From: Anaerolineaceae bacterium
Lineage (GTDB): Bacteria; Chloroflexota; Anaerolineae; JAAYZQ01
Length of the DNA: 50,623 nucleotides
NCBI GenBank assembly: GCA_012514775.1
Contig: JAAYZQ010000527.1
Coordinates: 1-50,623 of the forward strand
Direction of reading: 5' to 3'
Both the position numbers and the translations under genes were made by a program. This document shows, piece after piece, positions 26,732 to 34,341 of this stretch (its first letter is position 1; each line of letters begins with the position of its first letter). Under the pieces are notes generated by a model, which was given only the letters and a program-made list of their open reading frames with translations, was not told the DNA's origin and did not search any database.

Positions 26732-28603
26732 GTGAGTGGATTGGTAGGCCTGTTTGGTTTTCCAACGGACCGATTGCAGCCCATCGCCGCGCAAGTCGCA
26801 GATGGACTGTGTCGCTTTCCGTGGAATACCTGGGATTGGTGGCTTTCGCCCGACGGGACTATGGGCCTGGGGCGGGTCGATATTGGCATTTTCAACCCTC
26901 TGCCGCAACCGGCGACGAGCCCCGATGGGCAGGTTCTGGCGCTGCTCTCGGGAGAGCTGTACCGGACCGCGGCGTTGCGCCGTGATCTGGAAGCCCGAGG
27001 CTGCCAATTCCAGCGCCAGGACGACCCGGAGCTGGTGTTGCTTGCCTACCTGGCGTATGGCCCCGAGTTCGTCTCCCGGTTGGAGGGCGCATTTCACCTG
27101 GCAATCCTCGATCGGCAAAAAGGGGAGCTCCTCATCGCCAACGATCGCTACGGCCTGCGCCCCCTGTATTGGATCCAGTACGGCGACAGGTTTGCCTTTG
27201 CCCCTGAGATAAAGGCGCTGCTCGTGGACCCCGCCGTGGATAGGAGATTGGACCTGGTCGCCGTGGCCCAATATATGCGCTTCCAGCAGTTGTTGGGCGA
27301 CAGGACTTTTTTCGAGGGCGTTTCCCTGCTGGCCGGTGCTTCGCTGCTGCGATACGATCTGAAGGACAGGAGCCTGTCCATCGCGCCCTATTGGAGCCTG
27401 GCCGAGATCCCAACCCTCGACTCGATCACGTACGGCGAATACGCGCGGGAATCGGGCCGTTTGTACCGGGAGGCAATGGGGGCCCTGGCGGCGGGACCAC
27501 AACGAGTGGGCGCCTACCTGAGCGGCGGGGTGGACTCACGCATCATCGCGGCCTGCCTGGCCCAAGATCGCCCTCACTTTCCCACGATCTCGTATGGCCA
27601 TAGGGACAGCGCCGACGTGATCCTGGCAAAGCGCATCGCTACGCTGCTGGGCACGGACCATCACTACTACGAGTTCAACGATGGGCGCTGGGTGCTCGAC
27701 CACCTGGACCTTCATCTCGAGTTGACCGAGGGCCACCACAGTTGGATCCACAGCCACGGCATTTCGACGTTGAAGGACGCTCGTTCTCACCTGGACGTCA
27801 ACGTGACCGGCTGGGGCACGGGCAACATCCTGGGCAATTCCTGGCGCAGTCCCCTGCTGAACAATGCCGTCGACGAGTGGGCGTTCCTGTGCCGCTTCTA
27901 CGAGTTCTACACCCAGCAACACACCTGGCCCGGATTGACGGAAGCCGAGGAGCGCGCCCTCTACGCGCCCGGGGTTTCCGGCCAGATGGTGGGGCTGGCC
28001 TTTGAATCGTTCCAGGTCGAAGTGGCCAGGATGGCAAACCACCCGTTTGTGAAGCGTGTAGACTATTTTTGCGTGGCCCACCATCTGCGGCGCCTGACCC
28101 AGAATTTCGTGATCTTTAACAGCTCTCATTTTGAGAACCGCTTTCCGGCCCACGATTATCGCCTGTTCGAGTTTCTCTTTTCTTATCCCCAGGTGTGGCA
28201 GTTCAACAAGCAACTGCAACAGGACATCGTCGAGCAGATCAACCCTCGCCTGGCCTTGATTCCCCTCGCCCAGGACCACCTGTTGCACACGGGGCGGCGC
28301 GGGCGCCGCATCGCCCACCACGTTGTGACGCGCGTCAAGCAGCGGGTGAACCGCCACCTCGCGCCGGTTTTCTGGTTCCCCCAATCCCTCTACGCCGATT
28401 ACGAGAACTGGCTGCGGCACGAGTTGAGAGATTGGGCCACCGACCTCTTGCTGGACGGCCGCCTGGCTGACCGGGGGATCTTTAACCCGGAGTTTGTCGC
28501 ATCGTTGCTGACCCGCCATTTCTCCGGCCAGGAGCTGCACACCATCGGCAAGATCGCGCCACTCATGACCTTTGAAATGATCATGCGCAGGTTCTTTGAC
28601 TGA
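26732..28603 (+). CDS. AsnB-like protein lacking the glutaminase nucleophile Cys
   Basis: A 623-aa relative of asparagine synthetase. The N-terminus reads (M)SGLVGLFGF where AsnB has MCGIxG, so the residue exposed after Met removal is Ser, not the catalytic Cys. The rest of the Ntn domain (GAFHLAILDRQ, NDRYGLRPLY) and the PP-loop SGGVDSR (264-270) are present. Glutamine hydrolysis is therefore unlikely. It may use free ammonia or another nucleophile, as beta-lactam synthetase-type relatives do, or have a different ligase role. The GTG start is well supported by GGGGAG 6 bases upstream and by the promoter at 26670-26698; no upstream codon would supply a Cys. It heads a tightly overlapping glycosyltransferase operon. 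Confidence 0.85.
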   Translation: MSGLVGLFGFPTDRLQPIAAQVADGLCRFPWNTWDWWLSPDGTMGLGRVDIGIFNPLPQPATSPDGQVLALLSGELYRTAALRRDLEARGCQFQRQDDPELVLLAYLAYGPEFVSRLEGAFHLAILDRQKGELLIANDRYGLRPLYWIQYGDRFAFAPEIKALLVDPAVDRRLDLVAVAQYMRFQQLLGDRTFFEGVSLLAGASLLRYDLKDRSLSIAPYWSLAEIPTLDSITYGEYARESGRLYREAMGALAAGPQRVGAYLSGGVDSRIIAACLAQDRPHFPTISYGHRDSADVILAKRIATLLGTDHHYYEFNDGRWVLDHLDLHLELTEGHHSWIHSHGISTLKDARSHLDVNVTGWGTGNILGNSWRSPLLNNAVDEWAFLCRFYEFYTQQHTWPGLTEAEERALYAPGVSGQMVGLAFESFQVEVARMANHPFVKRVDYFCVAHHLRRLTQNFVIFNSSHFENRFPAHDYRLFEFLFSYPQVWQFNKQLQQDIVEQINPRLALIPLAQDHLLHTGRRGRRIAHHVVTRVKQRVNRHLAPVFWFPQSLYADYENWLRHELRDWATDLLLDGRLADRGIFNPEFVASLLTRHFSGQELHTIGKIAPLMTFEMIMRRFFD

Positions 28604-30006
28604 TGCGGTCCACGCCTGCACAGAAGCGAGCCATGCGCGTAATCCTGGCGGTTCCGCACTTTCCGCCCCGGCACGTCGCCGGAGCAGAGCTGCGCGCCTA
28701 CCGCCTGGCCCGGTGGTTGCTTGCCCAGGGACACGAGGTTCAGGTGATCTGCATCGGCGACGTGTGGGAGGGTGACGAGGCTGCCGGGCTAACCGTGTCC
28801 GAGGAGATCTATGACGGCATCGCGGTCCAGCGCCTGGGCTGCTCCATCGCCGCCTGGCAAGGCCCGCTCCAGGGGGCCTATGACAATCCCTTGCTCCTGC
28901 AACATCTTGGGCAGGCCATCGCCAGTTTCCGGCCCGACCTGGTGCACCTGATCAGCGGTTATCTCATGGGCAGCGCTCCCCTGCGGGCAGCCCGGGAGGC
29001 AGGTGTGCCGGCCGTTGTGACCTTGACCGACTTCTGGTTCCTGTGCCCCACGTTGAGCCTACTGCGCGGTGACGGCCGCCTATGTTGGGGGCCCGAGCCG
29101 GCGGAATGCACGCGCTGCTGGCTCAACCGCCGGCGGCCTTTTCAGTGGCTCGAATCGCACGCGCCGGCAGTCACCCGGCCGGTGGCGCCCTGGATTCGCC
29201 GGGGGATTTTCGTTCCGGCGGCCTGGACGGCCAGGATGGCGTACTATTCCCGGCGCCAGCGTAGCCTTGCCGCGGAGCTGAACAAGGCTCACGCCCTGAT
29301 GTGCATCACACGCTTCCTGGCCAAAGTCCACGTCGCCAATGGCATCGACCCCGACCGGTTTACGGTGATCCCCTACCGGAGCGCCGGCAGGGTCGAATCC
29401 GCGGTCGGGCCCCTGGCCGGCGGCGACGGAAACGGAAAGGTGCGGTTTGCCTACCTGGGAAAGGTGTTTCCTCACAAGGGAGTCGACGTGCTGGTGCAGG
29501 CCTTCCGGCAGTTGCCCGAGTCCCGGGCCACCCTGACCATCTTTGGTGCCATTGAGCCGGCATCGTTCGAGAAGCGCCTGCTTCGCATGGCGCGCGGCAA
29601 TTCGGCCATCCACTTTGCCGGCCGCTACGACAACGACAGGCTGGGCGAGCTCCTGGAAAGGGTGGACGTCGTGGTCGCTCCGTCGGTCTGGCACGAGAAC
29701 GCGCCCCGGGCCATCGTCGAAGCCTTCCAACACGGGAAGCCGGTCGTCGGCTCCAACGTAGGGGGCATTGCCGCCCTGGTAGACGACGGCCGGAACGGGC
29801 TGTTGTTCGAGCGTGGCAACCCGGACTCTCTGGCCGCGCAGATGGGCAGGCTCTTGACCGAGGGCGCGCTGTTGCCCGCGCTGCGGTCCAATGTCCGGCG
29901 GCTGGAGGTCGGTGACGCCGAAAATGCCCGCGTGTTTGCCGTGTACCTGCGGGTATTGAGCGGCGAGGGCAGCCAGGATTCCATAGGGAAGGATTCGCGC
30001 CCGTGA
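28603..30006 (+). CDS. family 4 glycosyltransferase
   Basis: A 467-aa GT-B enzyme. The N-terminal acceptor domain begins VILAVPHFPPRHVAGAELRA and contains the Cys-bearing CPTLSLLRGDG...CWGP...CTRC segment common in a subgroup of GT4 enzymes. The C-terminal donor domain has YLGKVFPHKG and the EX7E motif ENAPRAIVE. It should transfer a sugar with retention of configuration to a lipid-linked acceptor. The start used forms TGATG with the preceding stop; a second ATG at 28633 gives a more typical N-terminus and is an alternative. It overlaps the next gene as GTGA. Confidence 0.9.
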   Translation: MRSTPAQKRAMRVILAVPHFPPRHVAGAELRAYRLARWLLAQGHEVQVICIGDVWEGDEAAGLTVSEEIYDGIAVQRLGCSIAAWQGPLQGAYDNPLLLQHLGQAIASFRPDLVHLISGYLMGSAPLRAAREAGVPAVVTLTDFWFLCPTLSLLRGDGRLCWGPEPAECTRCWLNRRRPFQWLESHAPAVTRPVAPWIRRGIFVPAAWTARMAYYSRRQRSLAAELNKAHALMCITRFLAKVHVANGIDPDRFTVIPYRSAGRVESAVGPLAGGDGNGKVRFAYLGKVFPHKGVDVLVQAFRQLPESRATLTIFGAIEPASFEKRLLRMARGNSAIHFAGRYDNDRLGELLERVDVVVAPSVWHENAPRAIVEAFQHGKPVVGSNVGGIAALVDDGRNGLLFERGNPDSLAAQMGRLLTEGALLPALRSNVRRLEVGDAENARVFAVYLRVLSGEGSQDSIGKDSRP

Positions 30007-30899
30007 AGGTCGGCATTATCATCCTCAACTGGAACAATGCGGACGGAACGATGGCCTGCCTGGAGGCGCTGGAGCGGCTGGAATGCGTGGCCGGCTATCC
30101 CCTGGTCGTCGACAACGGCTCGGCCGATGACTCGGTGACGCGCATCCGTGCCCGTTTCCCGGGCGTCGAAATCCTGGAGACGGGTCGCAACCTGGGCTAT
30201 AGGGGGGGCAATAACCTGGGCATCGAGCACGCCCTCGGGCAGGGCTGCGACTATGTCTGGCTGCTGAACGACGACGTGCTGGTCGCTCCCGATTCGCTGG
30301 CGGCTCTCGTCGACTGTGCACAGGCCCGGCCCCGGGCCGGGCTGTTGGGCCCCAAGGTGTATACCCTTGAAGACCCTCACCGGCTCCTCTCTGCGGGCGG
30401 AGAGTTCCAGAGCGACTGGCGCTACAGGCACCGGGGGCTTGGCGAGCTGGACGAGGGTCAGTTCGACGAGGTGCGGGAAGTGGACTATCTATCCGGCTGC
30501 GCCCTGCTGGCAAGCCGACGGCTCATCGAGCAGGCCGGGGCGCTGGACGACCGCTTTTTTGCCTACCACGAGGACATCGAGTGGGGCTATCGCGCCAGGA
30601 AGGCGGGTTTTCAGGTGCTGTTCGTGCCGGGGGCCAGGGTCTGGCACCCGGACACCGTCTCTCGCGACGCGCTATCGGCCCTCGTGACCTACTATACGTC
30701 GCGCAACCACCTGCTTTTCTTGACCAAGCACCGCCTGGGGCGGGGGGCAATCGCCCGCTGCCTCAAAACCTACGCGGCCCGGATCTTGACCTGGAGCGTG
30801 CGTCCCAAGTGGCGGCACAAACGCCGGCAGCGTGATGCCCTGGTGTGTGCGGTCACGGACTATATCCTGGGGCGTTCCGGGAAGGCGAGGAGTCTGTAG
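30003..30899 (+). CDS. family 2 glycosyltransferase (rhamnosyltransferase-like)
   Basis: A 298-aa enzyme of the WbbL/rhamnosyltransferase type. Motifs are VGIIILNWNN, LVVDNGSADDS, NLGYRGGNNLGIEHA, WLLNDDVLV (metal site) and YHEDIEWGYRARKAG. The acceptor and sugar cannot be fixed from sequence; rhamnose or a related deoxyhexose is a common substrate in the family. The GTG start overlaps the previous stop as GTGA and has GGAAGGA 8 bases upstream. The stop overlaps the next start by one base (TAGTG). Confidence 0.9.
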   Translation: MKVGIIILNWNNADGTMACLEALERLECVAGYPLVVDNGSADDSVTRIRARFPGVEILETGRNLGYRGGNNLGIEHALGQGCDYVWLLNDDVLVAPDSLAALVDCAQARPRAGLLGPKVYTLEDPHRLLSAGGEFQSDWRYRHRGLGELDEGQFDEVREVDYLSGCALLASRRLIEQAGALDDRFFAYHEDIEWGYRARKAGFQVLFVPGARVWHPDTVSRDALSALVTYYTSRNHLLFLTKHRLGRGAIARCLKTYAARILTWSVRPKWRHKRRQRDALVCAVTDYILGRSGKARSL

Positions 30900-31894
30900 T
30901 GAGTGACCTGTCTGTGAGTGTCGTCATTCCCACCTACAACCGGGCCGATACTCTGCGGCGCACGCTGCATGCACTGGCCCAACAGACCCTTGACCGTGAG
31001 CGCTTTGAGGTTCTGGTCGTCGACGATGGTTCCACAGACAACACGAGCGAGATCTGCCAAGACTTTGATGCGCTCGTGGTGCGCTATATCCCGCAGCATC
31101 ATGGGGGAGGAACCAGGGCCAAGAACACCGGGGCACAGGCCGGCCAGGGTGAGTTCCTCCTGTTTCTGGACGACGACATCACCCTCGTCCCCGAGTTTCT
31201 GGAGAGCCTGGTTGCAGAGCTTGCCGGGTCCGATCACCTCATCGTGGCGGGCACGTTGAACCAGGTTGCCGAGAACCAGATCTTGCTGCGCGCCTTACCG
31301 CCGACGGCTTCCTCGGCAAGCACGATCGATGACCCCAACGTATCCAGTGTCGTCGTCCCGTTCACGAAAATGTTTGGCGGATGCTTTTCCATTCGACGCT
31401 CTGACTTTTTCGAGCTAGGCATGCTTCAGGAGCCGGCGCCAGGCTGCTGGCCAAACTGGGAGGACGTCGATCTGGCGTACCGGGCCCATCTCCAGGGTTT
31501 TCACTTTCGCCAGACCCGTGGCACCGTTGGATATCATTGGGACCATTCGTTCAACGACCTGGAAGCATATGCTCGTCGCGCGGACAGGGGGGCACGGACG
31601 GCCGTCCTGCTCTTCAAGCGACATCCCGGCCTGAGGGGACAGCTCCCCATGTTCCGAGACAAAGAGCCAATCTCCTGGTCGGTCGATCCCCCTGGATTGA
31701 TCGGTCGTAAGCTGTTGCGCCGCCTGATCTCCAGCTCTCTTTCCGTGTTCGCGATGCGACAAGTCGCTCACGTGCTGGAGAAACACAAACGAGATGCCAC
31801 CCTCCTGGCTCTGCTGTACCGATGGATCATCAGTGCCCACATCTACCGGGGCTATCGCGCCGGGCTCCGGGACCTGGCACAGGAGGCGCCGTGA
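30899..31894 (+). CDS. family 2 glycosyltransferase
   Basis: A 331-aa enzyme. Motifs in order are VSVVIPTYNRAD, LVVDDGSTDNT, GGGTRAKNTGAQ, LFLDDDITLVPEF (metal site) and NWEDVDLAYRAHLQG (base and acceptor region). The C-terminal third is helical and basic. The GTG start at 30899 has GAGGAG about 6 bases upstream and matches the expected N-terminus; reading further upstream would run into the previous gene. It overlaps the following polymerase gene as GTGA. Substrate unknown. Confidence 0.88.
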   Translation: MSDLSVSVVIPTYNRADTLRRTLHALAQQTLDRERFEVLVVDDGSTDNTSEICQDFDALVVRYIPQHHGGGTRAKNTGAQAGQGEFLLFLDDDITLVPEFLESLVAELAGSDHLIVAGTLNQVAENQILLRALPPTASSASTIDDPNVSSVVVPFTKMFGGCFSIRRSDFFELGMLQEPAPGCWPNWEDVDLAYRAHLQGFHFRQTRGTVGYHWDHSFNDLEAYARRADRGARTAVLLFKRHPGLRGQLPMFRDKEPISWSVDPPGLIGRKLLRRLISSSLSVFAMRQVAHVLEKHKRDATLLALLYRWIISAHIYRGYRAGLRDLAQEAP

Positions 31895-33318
31895 ACCTTT
31901 CTTCGGTCGCGCGCCTGGGGAGGTCCAGCGGCATCCTGAAGCTGGCGATCTGTGCCGGCGTCCTGCTGCTTGCCGCCGCCGCCGGCTTTCGCACTTCGGC
32001 GCTGTGGCTGGCGCTGCCCATGCTGGGAGTGGGCGCGTTTGTGTTGCTGGAATATCCTGTTGCGGGGCTCCTGGCCCTGGTGTTCGCTGCGCTGCTGGTC
32101 TCGGTCGACGTCTCGACCGGCACCGCGGTCAGGCTGAACGCGGCCACCCTGCTGGTGCCGGTCCTCCTCGGCATTTGGCTCCTCGGCATGGTTCTCGAAC
32201 GAAAGCTGCGCCTGGCGCCATCAAGCACCAACCGGCCGCTGATTCTGCTCCTGGCTGCCGGCCTGCTCTCACTGCTGATAGGCACCGCCTTCTGGGATCC
32301 GGCCGTGCCCCGTCCCGATGGCTTTACCCTCGTGCAACTGGCACAGTGGGGCATTTTTGTCCTGTCTGCTGGCGCGTTCTGGCTGGCCGGCAACCTGGTG
32401 CGCGAAGAGAGCTGGCTGCGCCGGCTGACGTTCTTCTTTGCCCTCCTGGCCGGCACGGTGGCCGTGGTCTTTGTGCTCATGGAATTCAGGATCATTAACA
32501 GCCGTGCGTTATCGGACATAATCACGGGTGCGGTTATCCGCGCCCCCTTCTGGCTGTTGCTGTTCTCCATTACCGGGGGACAGCTTCTCTTTAACCGCGA
32601 CCTGTCCGTCCGCTGGCGCGCCGTCCTGGTGATGGGACTGGCTGCATCCCTGACCTATGCCTTTGTGATTCAGCGCGGGCAAGCCTCCAACTGGGCGACC
32701 ATTCTCGCCGCCGGCGGGGTCCTTGCTTGGCTGCGCTGGCCGCGCCTCCGCTGGCCTGTGATCGTTCTGCTGGTTGCGCTGATCCTGAGTGGTGCCCTTA
32801 CCGCCGCCATCTACGAGTTTGCCGGCGGCGATGCCGAGTGGCAGGAGAGCGGTGGCTCGCGAATGGCGCTCATCGGACGTGTCCTCGAGGTGACCCTGCG
32901 CAACCCCATCACCGGCCTGGGACCGGCCGCCTATCGCCCCTATGCCGGGATGGAGCCCCTGGCCTATGGACGGGCATTCTGGATCGCGCCCCAGATCAAC
33001 TCCCACAACAACTACGTGGACCTGTTTTCCCACGTAGGGCTGCTGGGATTGACCCTCTTTACCTGGTTTGCCGTGGAGGTAGTCCACTCGGCGGTGCGTC
33101 TGAGACGGCGGTTTCGCACCGGTTTCGCGGCCGGCTACGTCAATGCCATGCTCGGCGCCTGGGTTGGCGCGCTGATCCTCATGCTGTTCGCGGATTGGAT
33201 CCTCCCGTTTGTCTACAACATCGGCTTCCCCGGATTCCAGGCCAGTGTCCTGGTGTGGTTATTCGTGGGTGGCTTGGTGGCCCTGGAACAACTTCCGATG
33301 GGGCAGGGGGCGGGATGA
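31891..33318 (+). CDS. O-antigen polymerase/ligase (Wzy_C family), second copy
   Basis: A 475-aa membrane protein with about twelve hydrophobic segments. The late external loop carries the family motif SHNNYVDLFSHVGLLGL, corresponding to SHNLYLGVAIDQG in the protein at 6373. It lacks the TPR extension of that copy. A Wzy-type polymerase joins repeat units on the outer membrane face; a ligase transfers a glycan to an acceptor. Its position among glycosyltransferases favours polymerase. AGGAGG sits 4 bases before the GTG, which overlaps the previous stop. Confidence 0.83.
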   Translation: MNLSSVARLGRSSGILKLAICAGVLLLAAAAGFRTSALWLALPMLGVGAFVLLEYPVAGLLALVFAALLVSVDVSTGTAVRLNAATLLVPVLLGIWLLGMVLERKLRLAPSSTNRPLILLLAAGLLSLLIGTAFWDPAVPRPDGFTLVQLAQWGIFVLSAGAFWLAGNLVREESWLRRLTFFFALLAGTVAVVFVLMEFRIINSRALSDIITGAVIRAPFWLLLFSITGGQLLFNRDLSVRWRAVLVMGLAASLTYAFVIQRGQASNWATILAAGGVLAWLRWPRLRWPVIVLLVALILSGALTAAIYEFAGGDAEWQESGGSRMALIGRVLEVTLRNPITGLGPAAYRPYAGMEPLAYGRAFWIAPQINSHNNYVDLFSHVGLLGLTLFTWFAVEVVHSAVRLRRRFRTGFAAGYVNAMLGAWVGALILMLFADWILPFVYNIGFPGFQASVLVWLFVGGLVALEQLPMGQGAG

Positions 33319-33319
33319 C

Positions 33320-34219
33320 ATGATAAACCTGTCCGTGGTCGTCGTGAACTGGAACACGCGGGACCTGCTGGCACGCTGTCTGGACTCGGTCTACCCTGTA
33401 ACACAGGACCTGGAGGTCCTGGTGGTGGACAACTGCTCGGCCGACGGCAGTGCCGAGATGGTGCGCCGTCGCTTTCCCCGGGTACAACTCATTGCCAATC
33501 GCGAGAATCTGGGGTTTGCTAGGGCCAGCAATCAGGGCATCAGGCAAAGCCGGGGACAGTACATCCTGTTGCTGAACAGCGATACGGAGGTGTACCCCGG
33601 AGCGTTGGACGTCCTGGTCCGGTTCATGGACGAACACCCCCGGGCGGGAGGTTGTGGGCCCATGCTCCTCAACCCCGATGGCAGCTTGCAGCCGTCGTGT
33701 CATCCCATGCTCACGCCCGAGCGCGAGCTGTGGCGCTTGCTGTTCCTGGACCGCCTCTTCCGGCGGGCGACGTATGCCCAGGAACGCTGGAACCCGGACA
33801 TCCCGCATCCGGTGGACGTGATCAAGGGGGCCTGCTTTCTCCTGCGGCGCTCGGCCCTGGACCAGGTCGGACTGCTGGACGAGACGTATTTCATGTACAC
33901 CGAAGAGATGGACCTCTGCTATCGGCTGCTGGAAGCCGGCTGGCAGCTCTGGTGGGTGCCCCAGGCGGCGGTGCTGCATCGCGGGGAAGCCAGCTCCAGG
34001 CAGATGGCCGAGGCCATGTACGTGCAGCTCTATCGCAGCAAGGTGCAGTTTCACCGCAAGTTCGGAGGTGGATGGCGAGCCGCCCGTTTTAAGGGGCTTT
34101 TGCAGGTGGCCTACTGGCCCAGGTTAGCCGTCGCAATTCCCGGCGGGCTCGTCTCGCCAGCCCTGGCCGCGCAAGCGCATACCTATCGCCGCCTGCTGGC
34201 GGAACTGCCCCGGATGTGA
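33320..34219 (+). CDS. family 2 glycosyltransferase (rhamnosyltransferase-like)
   Basis: A 299-aa enzyme. Motifs are LSVVVVNWNTRD, LVVDNCSADGSAE, NLGFARASNQGI, LLLNSDTEVYPG (metal site) and YTEEMDLCYRLLEAGW. It closely follows the plan of the GT2 at 30003 and is probably another deoxyhexose or hexose transferase. The ATG is one base after the preceding stop, behind a G-rich GGGGGCGGGA. It is the last gene of the overlapping run from 26732, followed by a 122-bp gap. Confidence 0.9.
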   Translation: MINLSVVVVNWNTRDLLARCLDSVYPVTQDLEVLVVDNCSADGSAEMVRRRFPRVQLIANRENLGFARASNQGIRQSRGQYILLLNSDTEVYPGALDVLVRFMDEHPRAGGCGPMLLNPDGSLQPSCHPMLTPERELWRLLFLDRLFRRATYAQERWNPDIPHPVDVIKGACFLLRRSALDQVGLLDETYFMYTEEMDLCYRLLEAGWQLWWVPQAAVLHRGEASSRQMAEAMYVQLYRSKVQFHRKFGGGWRAARFKGLLQVAYWPRLAVAIPGGLVSPALAAQAHTYRRLLAELPRM

Positions 34220-34341
34220 GGGACTACGAGGTCCTGGCACAAAGCGTCTGCCGTTTTGACCTGGCGAACAACTGGTCGTGGTGCCGGCAACGTCCGGAAT
34301 GGCCCAGGGTGGGCCTTTGAGAGCGTAGGAGGAGAAACGAG

